Of a stretch of 64,000 nt of DNA, positions 22,391-34,329 are shown one piece after another (position 1 is the first letter of the stretch; each line of letters opens with the position of its first letter). This DNA comes from Ricordea florida (taxonomy: Eukaryota; Cnidaria; Anthozoa; Corallimorpharia; Ricordeidae): the NCBI GenBank assembly GCA_949710005.1, contig OX453274.1, positions 14,389,497 to 14,453,496 of the forward strand, in the 5' to 3' direction. The translations under genes and the position numbers were made by a program. The notes below the pieces were generated by a model, which saw only the letters and a list, made by a program, of their open reading frames with translations, was not told the DNA's origin and did not search any database.

Positions 22391-24032
22391 TAGCGGGGCT
22401 CCCACGCGCGCGAAGCCCCATACTCATGGAATATGGTCAACCTCTTTTCGTTTGGTTGTCACGTGAGTGACCGAGCGTACGTACGTACGCGTCTACAGAT
22501 TGTACGGGTAGGGTAGGGGAGACTATCAAAAGGAAGGGAGGGGTATCTCAGGCGTGTCTTGGCAAATCCACATCTTTTACATTGGACATTCACAGTATGG
22601 TCAATTGACAGCTGTCAAAACAGGATATCCACTGACCAGCATCACATGACCATATTGCGGGCTCATGTGTCAACTCATTGAAGTGACGTGATTTATTTGG
22701 AAGCTGTCTGCTGACCAGATCGTGGGCTCAAGTCTCGAGTTCCAGTAGCCCGCGTATTTTTGGCGGGAAATTGTCTTGTCGTCCGAAAAAGAAATTTTCA
22801 GTTCATTGTCTTCTTGAGACACAATATTATTACTCTACACTGTTTAAGTTATACTAAAGGATAAACGAAACAATTTCTATTGCTATAACAACAAACAATA
22901 GCAGAGAAAATATAATTTGCAGAACACAGGGTTCAGGTGAAGAGCAACGGGAAAGAGAGCGGAAGAGAGCAAGAATTAACTGGGGAAGAATGAGCGAAGA
23001 AGATCGCCAAGGAAGGCGCGCTCGGGAAAGAGAAAGGAGATGAAATTATAGCGAAGAACGCCGACAAGCAGAAAGCGTCCGGGCTCGAGAAAACGGACAA
23101 AATGTTAACGAAGAACGCCAAGAAGCGGAAAGACTCCGTGCTGTGGAAAACAGAAAAAATTTTAGCGAAGAATGCCGAGAAGCGGAAAGACTTCCATGCC
23201 GTGGAAAACAGACAAAATTTTAGCGAAGAACGCAGAGAAGCGGAAAGACTCCGTGCCGTGGAAAACATACAAAATTGTAGCGAAGAACGCCGAGATACCC
23301 TGCTAAGAGCCAAGCAAGAGAGAAACGTCGGCTCGTAGGGTAAAGCAGAGAAGGTTTTTTGCCCATGATTATGAATTATAGGATTGAAGGAAACCCTGAA
23401 GTTCAGTAATAGATTCTTGAGTGCTTAATAACTTTACGATTTCATTTAATAATTCAATTTGAGTGGCATCCATAACTCAATTTAAAAAAAAGAAAAACAT
23501 TTCCATTTATTTTGCTTCCATGCAGGCTATATACTGGAACCTCGATATCAAGCTAAATTAAGTAAGAAATACTAGTGGAACTGTCTAAATGTGTTTTTAT
23601 ATAGATAGTTATATCTAAGCCCTTTTGCCTACATTTTACCATACCTTGGAGTAAACATTTATTTTACTGAGGTGCTTGTTTTAACACGAAAATGACAAGA
23701 GTTGTGTCCTGCATTTCCCAGTAGCGTGTACAAATCTTTTAAATACATTTACGCAAATAGAATGGTTAATTTCATCAGGAATAGAATACAATACATCGAT
23801 AATTTGTGTTTTTTGTAGAATATACTCCATGGCTTTGTAGGTAGAAAGACCGTACTAATGGCAGACGAAAGTTTAGACAAAAATCTATAGCGAGTTAACC
23901 GACCTCGACACTAAACTATAGTTAAAAACGTTTGTGAATTCCTTCGCAATATTTTAGAATGCTTTTACAGTTTAAAGTGAAATGAAAGTATTTAACGGGA
24001 GCCCCGATTTTAGGCTTGGCTAAATCTATATA
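22391..24032 (-). mobile_element. Harbinger-like non-autonomous element, copy B
   Basis: Both termini are present, TAGCGGGGCTCCC at the left and CTAAATCTATATA at the right, flanked by TTA on both sides (22388-22390 and 24033-24035). A TWA-type 3-bp duplication fits PIF/Harbinger. It shares long internal blocks with copies A and C, including the CGTACGTACGTACGC palindrome, a ~60-bp coding-like tandem repeat and the ACTTTCGTCTGCC-type block near its other end. No transposase is encoded, so it must move in trans. Confidence 0.8.
22990..23338 (+). repeat. Coding-like tandem repeat inside copy B
   Basis: About five imperfect ~57-60-bp units read AERLRAVENRQNFSEERRE in one frame. This is a strongly charged, helix-forming repeat like the basic coiled-coil regions of some transposon proteins. 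Frames shift between units and a TGA lies at 23041. The minus-strand equivalent is in copy C (56885-57082). It is probably a relic of the autonomous element's ORF. Confidence 0.65.
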
Positions 24033-24654
24033 TTACGGCTTTGCCTCGCACCAAGCCCTTGGAAACGTTTAATGTAATCCACGTACCATACGTACAAGCT
24101 TATGTCGTCCCTTGAGGCGCGCGGACTGCATGATCAATAACCGATCGCAATTGTCAAATTCAACTGCTTGCGCTTGGCGCAGAATTGGAAGTCACATGAG
24201 AATTTGCATGTTCTGATTGGTTTAGCAGACATGCATCCCCTTCCAGGGTCTTGACGGCAGTCCTATTTCAATATGGCGGACGAGTGGCCGCGAGCGGGTG
24301 TTAGCTTCAGAAGGGACCATCCTAGTCAAAATAATTCTTCATTTCATAGGATTTACGAAAAGAAGATTTTCTGTAAGTGCCCTATTGGTCTCCCAAGTTT
24401 ATAAAGTGAGTACAAACAGCTTCGAGTTGCGTGCTGCCTGAATTTTGTTAGCGATCGACCTGGTGGAGAAAACATTATGAACTCCAGCCTCAGCTGACGC
24501 AGACTACAGCAATATACAAAACACCCCCAACCTACATGGCCGTAAAAAGTTTATTTTCTTACATTCCAGACTTCCAAGTAGAAATGAATCAGCTAAAATC
24601 ACAGTTGCGGTACATGTAAAGTTATCCATATGATCCCAGGTGGCAAGCATGAAT
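24033..24654. other. Region without recognised genes
   Basis: AT-rich with a few GC-rich phrases (GACGAGTGGCCGCGAGCGGG). I see no convincing coding or repeat structure. Confidence 0.4.
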
Positions 24655-24930
24655 ACTTCAAAAGATCTTGAGTAGGATGTGTAAATCCCACTAAAGATCC
24701 AGGTGGGATTGTGTGATCCCGGATGGCATGTAGTAATCATGTCTGTCATCCTGGGTAGGGATGAATGATCCCAGGTGGGATGTATTGATCCCGCCTGCGA
24801 TTCCAGGTGGGGTGTGTGGATCCCACCTGGGATCCCAGGTGGGACATGAAAATCCCGTGTTTATGGCGCGATCCCAGGCGGGATTAATTCCCACCGGGGA
24901 TCCCGTCTGGGATTTGATCGGAATTTAATA
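24655..24930. repeat. GATCCC/GGGATC minisatellite-like tract 2
   Basis: Irregular copies of GATCCCAGGTGGGAT alternate with spacers such as TGTGTGGATCCCACC. The motif is related to the tract at 19515-19715. The units are partly palindromic and contain many GATC sites. Confidence 0.75.
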
Positions 24931-25460
24931 CATTTTAAGCTGTCCTAGGACCCGCAAGTCACCAATACCCGTGGATTTCAAAGACAACTAAGTCTAGTAT
25001 AATAATAGAGTTTCTTGGGATAATCTCGAACGCATTACTGTTATCGATATATTTCTTACGCTATGCCAGTTCCTGAGCACTTTATCTTAACAGCAAAGAG
25101 TGTTAATCTAAGTTTTGTTCTTTGTAGGATGCTACCATTGACTTTAATAAAGAATAAAGAACTAGTTAGAAGCTACCTTCGAACAAAGCTGTATTCCCGT
25201 CCGTGTCCGTTCATTAATAAAAAGCCAATGTCCATATAGTAGTGGACACTTACAACACGATAATACACTAAAAATCTAATTTTATGCAAATTTATCATAA
25301 CAAATGCATTATTCAGACTTATGTCTTTTTTTTCAGTGATTGATTATAATATTGGGATAATATTCGATAATTCCACTGCAAACTACTTATTCTCGTAAGG
25401 AACCACGTATCTCTTTCTTCCTGTTTATTGAAACAAGTGATGTCCGTCTGTGTTTTGCAG

Positions 25461-25820
25461 CAAGTCAGGTACAACTTATTCAGCCTTACGGTGGAAGAAA
25501 AATCGGTGCACTTTTGAACTCTCATATAAACTTCACCTGGACATTCACTGGGTCTTTCCTGAGTGCCAGATGGGGATTGAAATCTGGCAACACAGATGAA
25601 ATTGACCTTCAATTGGTGTCTGTTGCCAGGGATGGTACAGTAATAATAACAGACAGTGGCACGTATAAGGACCGAGTGAATGGATATTGGAATGGTGCAG
25701 GACAGGTTGCTTTTACACTAAGGTCACTTTTGAAAGCAGATGAAAGATATTTTGCAGTGGAAATCATTGATTCAGTGAATAGAATTGGTGTAGGTGATAC
25801 AGTGCAGCTAGTTTTTAATG
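25461..25820 (+). CDS. Ig-like domain exon of gene 1
   Basis: The acceptor TTTTGCAG|CA and donor AATG|GTGAGT bound a 360-bp phase 1-1 exon encoding ~120 residues. It shows a V-type Ig pattern: NFTWTFTG (B/C strands), ARWGLKSG, VAFTLRSLLKADERYFAVEI (E to F strands, the usual D-x-Y-x-C motif with Ala in place of Cys) and a G-strand VGDTVQLVF. Both canonical disulphide cysteines are absent. It is clearly paralogous to 51234-51605. It joins in phase to the signal exon at 1819. The likely role is a secreted or surface recognition domain, by analogy with invertebrate Ig receptors. Confidence 0.8.
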
Positions 25821-26399
25821 GTGAGTAATGTATCTTAGTTCCTCTTGAATACTTATAGTATTGTAGGTTGATTTGATTACTAATTAAAAGTAACTGTAAA
25901 AACCGACAAAAAAAAACTCTGTTTGACTTTTAACCCTTAGAAACTGACATTATTCGTTCGAAGAAGTCGCCTGAGTTCCCCCACATGCATCTTCTCTACG
26001 GGCCTTTCCATGCTCTTCACTAGTCTGAACATTTTCAGGTTTCAGGAAAGGAAAACATACAGTGGAGATCAACGAGGAATTTCAATGAAGTACTTCGTAA
26101 CGATACCGTTTATCGCCGCGATACATTTACATAACAATGGAAAAGGACACCCTACTATAGTAAAAGAACTGACCTTCGAAGCACTTCAGCTGTGTATTTA
26201 CTATACCTGGGCCCTAATTTTTCCCAAGACGTATTTTCTCTGGATGTCTTCAGAGCTAAGTACACGCTGTAAGATACACTTGAAAGGTTTTAACAGAACC
26301 CCTCAGCCCTTAATTAGCAACTGTTACTACTGAACAGCCTCACTTTGGTGCGGCCGTCGCCATATTTGCAATCGATCTTTTCGTCAAGGGTTGCTGCAG
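25821..26399. other. Region without recognised genes (intron)
   Basis: An open stretch at 26010-26333 has no domain pattern I recognise. Probably intron. Confidence 0.4.
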
Positions 26400-27208
26400 G
26401 TTGCTGAGTCTTTCTTCAACAATATTTCTTTCTTTGACTTGGGCGGAGATCCCTGCTCTGGGTTTGGCAACCTTTTCTTGTTCTTTTTGCATTTGTTTTT
26501 CACTTTTTTTCCAGAGAGAGCAATTTCTTTTTTACTCTTTCAAAATCATTATTAAGATTCTTTTGAAGTCGCTTTAAACTGTCAAGTTCACGCTTACTTT
26601 CAATTGCAAAATCTTGTTCTTCTCCCCTGGCATCAAACTGAGTCTGAGCTTGTGCGATTTTCGTCCTCAACTTTTCAATCTTATCTTTCTTTTCCTACCT
26701 TTCTCAAGCATTTTTTGCTGCTGCCTTCAGTTATTTTTTTTGTTTTGTTTTTTTAGTGCTTCCCTCTGTTGACTTTTGCATTCTCTTCAGCTAAAATATC
26801 TTCAGCGGACGGCCCAACGGTCTGAACCATCGTCTCTAAAAAATATTTCTTCGTTACCCTTGATCGGCCATACCACCGGCTTACCCTGATTACCCTTCTC
26901 TTGGCCTACACGGATTAAGAATTTTTCGGTTACTTGTTGCCTTTGGAAGTATTGATTGGCATGCGGCAGTGCCATCAGATAGTCTTTGTATGTAATATGA
27001 AAGCAAACCACCTTGCTCTGTAGGTAATGCAGTCATTTCAATTGGTTCACTTTCACGGGAGAGAGTGGATGTGACAGCAGTTTATGGAGGGCTCGTTCTA
27101 TTAACCTCTGTTTCCTCATCATCGTTCATCGAGATCCAAAAGATATTGCTCCTCATCATTGTGGTCTAAAGCCTCATCAAGATCTGGATCGTTGTTGCCA
27201 AAGTCACC

Positions 27209-27212
<4 letters not shown>
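26400..27212 (-). pseudogene. Unidentified degenerate gene with coiled coil
   Basis: Minus-strand reading gives an acidic start (DFGNNDPDLDEALDHNDEE) and then CFHITYKDYLMALPHANQYF, VVWPIKGNEEIFFRDDGSDR and a coiled-coil stretch (KIEKLRTKIAQAQTQFDARG). At least three frame breaks or stops separate these. It is probably a transposon-derived gene. I cannot name the family. Confidence 0.4.

Positions 27213-27252
<40 letters not shown>
27213..27252. repeat. (TA)n microsatellite
   Basis: About 20 uninterrupted TA units. Confidence 0.95.
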
Positions 27253-27255
<3 letters not shown>

Positions 27256-27500
27256 TGTAAAAGTTGATTAATCGTAAAACAGTGCTCAATACGTGAACGT
27301 AGAGCGAAGTAGTTGCTGCGGGAGAAAAAAACACACAAACAAACTACGGGTTTATCCCTACAAGCCTGTTTCGTGGTTGCCCACTCGTCAGGGGACAACC
27401 ATAATAAACGCAGGGACAACCATAATAAACGCATCTTAACCACATCTACACAAACCAACGATGCTGCCGCCGCTAACACTAAAGAAAGAAAGACATTCAA

Positions 27501-27700
27501 NNNNNNNNNNNNNNNNNNNNNNNNNNNNNNNNNNNNNNNNNNNNNNNNNNNNNNNNNNNNNNNNNNNNNNNNNNNNNNNNNNNNNNNNNNNNNNNNNNNN
27601 NNNNNNNNNNNNNNNNNNNNNNNNNNNNNNNNNNNNNNNNNNNNNNNNNNNNNNNNNNNNNNNNNNNNNNNNNNNNNNNNNNNNNNNNNNNNNNNNNNNN
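27501..27700. other. Assembly gap
   Basis: 200 N bases. True length is unknown. Open frames reported across it have no meaning. Confidence 1.
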
Positions 27701-28495
27701 ACAAAAAAGATTAAATTTTTTCGAATACCACAGTCAGGAATCCTAGGGCAAAGCCGCTTCCGCTTCTTTATATCGGGTTAGCAGAAAAATAATTAGATGT
27801 TTGCCCACTCGCAAAGTCTCGAATTTAGAGGCACTGTTATAGGTTTTAGCGATCAGGGATAACTGGCAAAATAACTTTAGAGACAAGGGATAACTGAGAT
27901 AAATTTAGGGATAACAAAAAACAGCTTTGATTTGTCAACCGTCACACGTTTGGTCACTTTTGACGAGGATTTGCATCACCGACGATCGGTAACGAACTGC
28001 AATGGGTCGCTTTACACTTTAAAACTGCCACCGATTGTCAAATTCCACATATAAGTAATTTTGGGGATAGCAGTCTCATCTGAATCTTAGGGATAAGGGA
28101 TATCTGCCCCCGGAATATGAGGATCCCTAATAGGTTTTGGGGGATGCAGGATTTGGCTTTTCTCCGTGGTAATATTCGGGCTCTGAGCTAAAACCAGTGG
28201 CGGTAAGCAGAAATTTCAGTTGCTAGTGGCAGCGGGATTTGGTGTTTTTTTAGGGTTGGGAAGCGAGATTGGCAAGGAAAACAGAGCGGAATACGGGATT
28301 TCATTTCCAATGTGGCTTCATCCTAAGATTACGAGCGCAAAAACCGCAAGCTGGCGGAAATTTACCTTTTGTGTGTAAAGGTGTGTGTCACGTTTCAAGT
28401 GGTGAAGAGTTTGACTAATGGTCGTGGGTCGTGGCTCGTGGGTAAAAGTCGTAAGTCGTAGGTGTTGGTGTGGTTACAAGTCATGGGTGCGGGTG
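27701..28495. other. Non-coding repeats, including GTCGTGGGT-type tract
   Basis: It contains repeated GGGATAA phrases (27855-28100) and a tract of degenerate GTCGTGGGT/GTCGTAAGT units at 28420-28490. No genes are visible. Confidence 0.5.
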
Positions 28496-29215
28496 TGGCT
28501 AATAGTTTATTATAATAATAATTAATATTATTATATCTGCAACCCCTGTATATGAGCAAACGCGCGCTCTGATTGGTTCCCTACTCATAGTATATCAGCT
28601 CATATACCATTGGCACGGAAAACGGCCATCATGGAGGGATGATTTCTTGAATTAGACAGGGAGAAATTCAAGTCAAGCTTAAAAAAACATACACCAAAAA
28701 AAAACTACCGAAGCAAATAAATATGGGATGAAATTATTCGACGGTAAGTGAGCAAATTATATTGCGAAATTGTTTATTACGAACGAAAGTGAAACTCTTA
28801 CAAACAGCCGCCATTTTGAAAGAACTGTTAAGCCCGTAAACTGAGTTTTTATTTTATTTCTACCTACATTTTCCACTTTAAAATTCTCAAAATAATTTGC
28901 TAACTCGAAAAAAAAATTGACAAGTACATTAAATAGATGTTTAAAAAAGAGCCGGACTCGTGTTTGAAACTTTTTTACACATCGGCTCTACAATATGTCG
29001 GCTCGACAACAACATGGTTCAGTTCAAAAACAATAACAAAGTCAATTCTTGTCGTACAAACTAATTCCAGTGTCTCATAAGCGAGGGTTTAGAGATATAA
29101 TAAAACAATTATTCCACTCTATCTCGTCGTATATGAGCTATAGCCAACTCGGCGCTACGCGCCTTGTTGGCTATTGGCTCATATACGACTCGATTTCGTG
29201 GAATAATTGCTAAAT
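28496..29215. repeat. Foldback/MITE-like region
   Basis: Arms at 29103-29147 and 29161-29208 are long inverted repeats around CGTATATGAGC and TTGGCTAT with a short GC-rich loop (GGCGCTACGCGCC). The left part (28545-28620) contains CTGTATATGAGC and CTCATATACC, related to these arms. It is probably one non-autonomous DNA transposon of ~700 bp. Confidence 0.6.
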
Positions 29216-30444
29216 ATTAATGGTAATGATATTGATATAAGTTATATTTAATAGAGGAATAAAAATATAATTTAATATAGTTAATATAATATTAGAGCGA
29301 TATTTGTTATTAATCATAACTATAACAAAACTCTTAAATCTGATTGCCTATCAACTACCCTGACTTTAACCTTAAAAGACAGTTTATTATAATAGGACAG
29401 TACGCATCATGTCTAAGTAATTGGACACTACGCGCCATCACGCGCGTGCTTATAAAGATTTTTTTCAATGCTACTCCACTCATTCCTTTTACCATTACTA
29501 ATTATGGCTTAAGTTGACTTACATTTAATAATACATAAAAACATGAGTAATACATAAATATTATACAACCCTTCCCCCACTGTAAAGTATTATGGTTCAT
29601 CCCAACATCGTTGTATCATCTCGGTTTAGTAAGCATAATATTTTATTGATATTTTATTTTCTTTAATTTATTGATTGATTACTATCCTTCAATGCATGTT
29701 TTGAGTCTCTAACTGAGATATGGGCATGCTGTTGCTTATCTGTAATAATATAACGGTTCTCAGTGTATGAGCACCGAGTAGCATTCTAAAGAGCCAGAGT
29801 AATGCATGCTTCCTCATTTCATTGTTCCCATTGATCTTTTTTGCATGTCTCCAAAATACATTATATGTCTGAGGGGTGGAAAAAGGTTCTACTATTAACT
29901 CCATCTTCAAGTCCTCTGGCACTACAAAGATAGCGTTTATCAAATTTAAGGCCTAACTATGAACAATGACATTAAATGGGTTTTCCACCCTGCAAAGCTG
30001 AATAGATAAATTTAAAACATAGGTTGTATCCCTGTCTCAGTTTGACAATATCTAATAACTGCTTATTAATCTGGAAAATGCAAGAGGTTACGAATGTTGA
30101 CAGAATTTTACCAAGTTATCTTGAATTTTACGGGCCATTTAAGGAGTTGGAACAAGTTACATCTTTCATATAAATATTAAAATCATACTAGGAAGGCCAC
30201 GAGTAAAAGCCTCTATGGCTATGCATGGCAAGGACTGAAATGGATTAGAACTGTACAAATTATTTGACCAACTGTTACCAGTTTTTCTTCTCGTTTCATG
30301 GAAAAAACAGCCAAATTCTGCTTATGTTCTCATATCTCTGTGAGAAAAAATGAAAGAGTTACCAAGGCACAGCCCCTTTCAGCAATGAAGTGAAGAAATA
30401 TATAGTGTAACATTAATTTTTTTACTCACATTTTTGCCATACAG
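29216..30444. other. Region without recognised genes
   Basis: AT-rich. An open minus stretch at 29943-29689 shows no domain. Probably intron or decayed repeats. Confidence 0.4.
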
Positions 30445-31009
30445 TACTTCTCCTTCCAACCCAACTGCTGACAACGCGCCTTCATCTGATCCTCCTGACT
30501 AATCATCATTGTCCACGCCCTTGCTAACTTCTCCATCATCACCCACTACCTCATATACTCCATCATCAACCAATACCTCATTAACTTCTCCATCATCATC
30601 CGCTACTTCGTCTACTCCATCATCAACCACTACCTCATTAACTTGTCCATCATCATCCGCTACTTCGTCTACTCCATCATCAACCACTACCTCATTAACT
30701 TGTCCATCATTATTCACTACGTCATCTACTCAATCATCGACCACTACCTCATTAACTTCTCCATCATTATCCACTACTTCATCTACTCCATCATCAACCA
30801 CTTCCTCACAAACTCTTTCATCATCAACCACACCTTCAACATTAGCATCAGCTCCGGTTATCAATTGATACCCCACTTTCTACTCGAGCATCATCTGCAC
30901 CCTCACTGTCAGTCCCAGCAACTGCTGCCCACGCTAATACAGCCATGGTCATGTCCTCACCAGTAGCAACCCCAGTAGCACAGAATTCATTGCCAAGAAA
31001 TGAACGCAG
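30445..31009 (+). CDS. Ser/Thr/Pro-rich (mucin-like) exon, probably gene 1
   Basis: The acceptor CCATACAG| and donor CGCAG|GTATGA bound a phase 2-2 exon. The product is almost entirely Ser, Thr and Pro with a 19-residue repeat (SSSATSSTPSSTTTSLTCP). It would form an O-glycosylated stalk or spacer. Two breaks are visible: TAA at 30500-30502 in the main frame, and a one-base shift near 30866, after which S/T/P-rich reading resumes to the donor. Either this is a decayed exon or the repeat-rich sequence contains errors. It follows the Ig exon on the same strand and is followed in phase by 31236-31389. Assignment to the same gene is inference. Confidence 0.55.
30530..30835 (+). repeat. 57-bp coding minisatellite
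   Basis: About five tandem copies of a 57-bp unit containing CCATCATCAACCACTACCTC. The length is a multiple of three, so copy changes would keep the frame. Confidence 0.85.
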
Positions 31010-31235
31010 GTATGACAGTTTACATTCCTCCTTTAACATAACTGACATCAGTGTATTAACAAGAACTAGGGAATGAAGTAGTGTTTAAAAGGAAATGTGC
31101 TACTATGATTTATTGAGAAAAATATCAATACCCTAACATTTGTTTCAAACCAGAAGATACCTGACTGCATAAGCACAAAGGAGCAACATAGAGCGTGAAT
31201 TTGTAATTTTGTCATCTCTCTTTTTTTGTGTACAG

Positions 31236-31389
31236 TACCAGAGAAGAAAAAAAAACGCAAAACACTCTCATTCAATTGGTAGAGTTTTCATTCAAACACA
31301 TTAATTTAAAAGTAGACATCATGGTGGACCATTCAGAAGGGTCAGAAATTGTAAGAGCATGCCAGTGCTTAGCAACAACTGAGATATAA
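31236..31389 (+). CDS. Probable terminal coding exon (short tail) of gene 1
   Basis: The acceptor TTTGTGTACAG| follows a pyrimidine tract. The frame that continues from the phase-2 donor at 31009 stays open for 50 codons (REEKKTQNTLIQLVEFSFKH...) and ends TAA at 31387-31389. AATAAA occurs downstream near 31541. The corresponding sequence at window position 1 suggests the 3' end of another paralog. No hydrophobic anchor is seen, so either the product is secreted or a transmembrane exon was missed. Confidence 0.4.
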
Positions 31390-32532
31390 ATAATATAAAT
31401 ATTTCTTTAATTGCCTCATAATTATGCAAATAATCAATTAGTTGATAACCATCAAGGGAAAATGTTCCCCTAGCTGATGGCTGCAGATAAAATTCTTTTT
31501 TTTTTTCAGAAAAAAAAAATCAGTCAAATATTTGTCTAATCAATAAACACCTCCTTAAAGCGTACCATATGTAAGCACTTAACTGGCTATCTCTTGCCTA
31601 CATTATTAGTAGGAATTAATATAGGACTTTTATAGTAAATTAATTACTATTGTTTTTCATTGTTCAGGGTCAGTACAGCTAAGCATTGACTCTGACGACG
31701 ATGCTGGTAAGCAAAGTTAATTGCCTATAACAGTTGCAAAATTACAGTGATAGGTCACAATCTTTTTAACTCAACTTGGATTGGACTGAGATGATTCATA
31801 ATAACATTCTGCACAATTTCAGTCCATTTCCAGTAGACTATTCTTAAATATTTTCTCGTCTTATATTAGGACCTTTAAAGGTCTAGATTAAACTGCGATG
31901 GAACGAAAAACCACCCTGAAAACTAATATCGAGCAGTATATGCGGGCCTTATTACTTTTAGTCCATCTACCTGCTCCATTTCATTTCTCAGCAGTCGAGG
32001 ATTCGTGGCCATATTTTCTTTCAATCTGAACTCTTAAAAGTGTTCTGATTGAATACACGATGAAACGAAAAACCGTCTTTAAACTGTTACATTGAACCGG
32101 GCGAACTAAGGCCAATTTCTTTTTATTTTATTTTTTTTTTTACCTTGCTTCACTCTCTTCCACTACCCGGCCACTAAAACGGTGGAGAAAACAATGGGGA
32201 AGTCAATGACAGAACCATTACTTAGTACGGGGTGTAGGGAAATTTTTGTTCAATCGAGTTTTAATGTTTTATGTTAATTATCTAACAAAATAGAATGAGT
32301 GCAATTGATATCTAAACCTCGCATCACTATAAACTACCTTATATGAAAAGGAAAAGAAGGAAAAACGTAAAGCAGGGCTAGCGTGTTAGACTTTCGGGTG
32401 AGAGGTTACGGTTTCGAACATGAGTGGTACAATGGCAATGTGTTGTTCTCTTAGACAAGAAAAGCAGCTCCATACTCTCTCTGTCTTTTCATTTAGATGA
32501 ATATATAAATGGGCATTGCAGATATTATGCTA

Positions 32533-32985
32533 CAGGGACGGCGGAGCCGGGGGGGGGCTGGGGTTGCTTTAGCCCCCCACTTTTGAGGAGGATGACATTT
32601 TATTTTGTTTAAGCTACAACTTTATACAAGCCTCTTCGGAAACTTTTCGCGTTTACGTATTTTTAACATTTTCTCAGCGTGTGCTTCCTTCCCACAGTCG
32701 GGAAGCTTGTGTCCAAAAACCGCAGGCTAGCGTTGGAGACCGGAAGGCTGAGAAATAACCTCCAAAATATTGCTGTAAGCATTAAAAGGACCTTTCATTT
32801 TACGCTTTATCCAGGCTAATTATTTCAAGAAGTATGTCGCGGAGAATGTTGTAAATACGATTTCCGAGACTCTAGACTTCAAAATTTCCTGGGGGAGGAT
32901 GCCCCCAGACCCCCCTACCAACTCGCGCCTCCCGCGCTCTTTTTCACCCCCCCCCCCCACTTCAAAATAGGCTCCGCCGTCCCTG
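32533..32985. mobile_element. hAT-like MITE, 453 bp, with 5-bp target duplication
   Basis: The ends CAGGGACGGCGGAGCC and GGCTCCGCCGTCCCTG are perfect inverted repeats. TGCTA flanks both sides (32528-32532 and 32986-32990). The paralogous empty site near 1376 has the same flank once. The subterminal runs of G and C make a strong hairpin. A CAGGG terminus with a 5-bp duplication suggests the hAT5-type group. No coding sequence. Confidence 0.9.
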
Positions 32986-33411
32986 TGCTATGGATAACAC
33001 TGCGATGAACTATATATAGTAGCATCTCGTTAAGGGGCATTAATAATAATACTTCCAAGTGATCCATGCTACAAAAATCGGGAAAAACTCCAGCCTTGTG
33101 GGTCTTGAGTGCAAATTTCATTGTACATACTAACGATAGAGCTCATTTCTATAATGTCGATTAAATGTCGTGCATCTCTTTCCATATTTATTGAATTCCG
33201 CATGAAAACTGTTCTCTATCAACATTATTGATTTATGTAACGCTCTGATAGCACTAATTTGGAGACATTAATTTAGAGCCTGGGTCCAATGTTACAAGTA
33301 ATTAGTCACGCAAGACGTTGAGTAATGTTATGTTAAGGCGATTAAGGCATAATTACACAGACTATTTTGTTTCCGCATAGCTCATTAAGCCTTACAACGC
33401 TCAGCTGAGTT

Positions 33412-33490
33412 ATGGCCAGCTCGTGGCAACATCCCGTGCTCCGACTGTTAACCATCCCACTACTTATGGCGATATCACTTTCGCTTGAAG
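33412..33490 (+). CDS. Signal-peptide exon of Ig-like gene 2
   Basis: 79 bp, 26 codons plus one base, with core LLTIPLLMAISLSLE. It ends GAA G|GTATGT, a donor in phase 1. It differs from the exon at 1819 at several positions but keeps length, frame and splice site, so the coding frame has been maintained since duplication. It joins in phase to the Ig exon at 51234, 17.7 kb downstream, across Polinton-like element 2. Confidence 0.75.
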
Positions 33491-34329
33491 GTATGTACTA
33501 TCACTGGTCAACACTAGATTAATTTAGATTTCGTGTTTCATGAATTTTTCTCAGTTATATATCAGTCTGACTAAGTATTAACAAGCCATTCCAATTCTAT
33601 CAGTTGTCATTCGTGAGAGTAAACTGCTGAAGCCAAATTAGTGTGCCGAAATACATAAAAGGCCCATCGATGGATAGAAGTGATGGCGACTGTAGTTATC
33701 AGTTGTCACTGATCGAATCCTTGTATGTTTGAACCAGTGAAAATATGCAAAAAGGCTTCGATCAGCCGAAATTGAAATGACTGGCACCTTCTTGTAAACT
33801 TCGCTTGCTCTCATTCAAATCTGCTAAAAACGCCTTTCTAAGTCTAGAAAAAATATGATATTGGTTTGCTTGTTGGTTGTTTAATTCTAATCTGTGGACG
33901 AGGTAAAATTTTTAAGGTCACGGCAAGCTACCCGCAATGTGTGTAAAACAGGTAAGCACGATCAACTTTTGAGTTTAAGCGTGTGCTTTCTAGAGACAGT
34001 TACACTATTCGGTAAAATAATGAACTATTTTGAAATGATTCATTTATCAGAAAGAAACTCAAGAAGTGCAAGAAACATATTCTGATTACTGAAGGGAAAC
34101 CCCGTGTGAAGCAAAGTTCCGTACTGTAATGCTCATGCAAGGCTCTTAGTTTCAACATCCAGACAAGGGCGCACGCTTCATCGAACATCAGAATACTGAT
34201 TGCGTGACAGTTAACATACGACAGATTCTTTGGAGCATCGTGGACTCTTTGTTATCGCCTGCGTGAGTCCGTCCGTGAACATTCTCGTCAATCGTAGTGA
34301 TTCTCAATTTTGTCTTCATCATTCGACGC

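Larger units (their letters stand above)
31240..34320 (+). repeat. Segmental duplication, copy 2 (5' end of Ig-type gene 2)
   Basis: Collinear with 1-2700, including the region upstream of the signal exon and ~800 bp of intron 1 after it. It contains a hAT-like insertion absent from copy 1 and lacks the insertion at 545-649. Similarity ends at about 34320, where PolB fragments of the second Polinton-like element begin. Confidence 0.85.

Noticed and set aside
22933..23313. Minus-strand Phe/Ser-rich repeat ORF in copy B
   Set aside because: Antisense of the charged AERLRAVENRQN-type repeat. The plus-strand reading has the more plausible protein composition.
27204..27781. Long open frames across 27204-27781
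   Set aside because: They run through 200 N bases and a TA microsatellite. The openness comes from the gap, so no gene is supported.
30499..30717. Minus-strand Asp/Glu/Val-rich repeat ORF (VVDDGVDEVADDDG)
   Set aside because: It is the antisense shadow of the S/T/P-coding minisatellite. Splice sites and phases support the plus strand.
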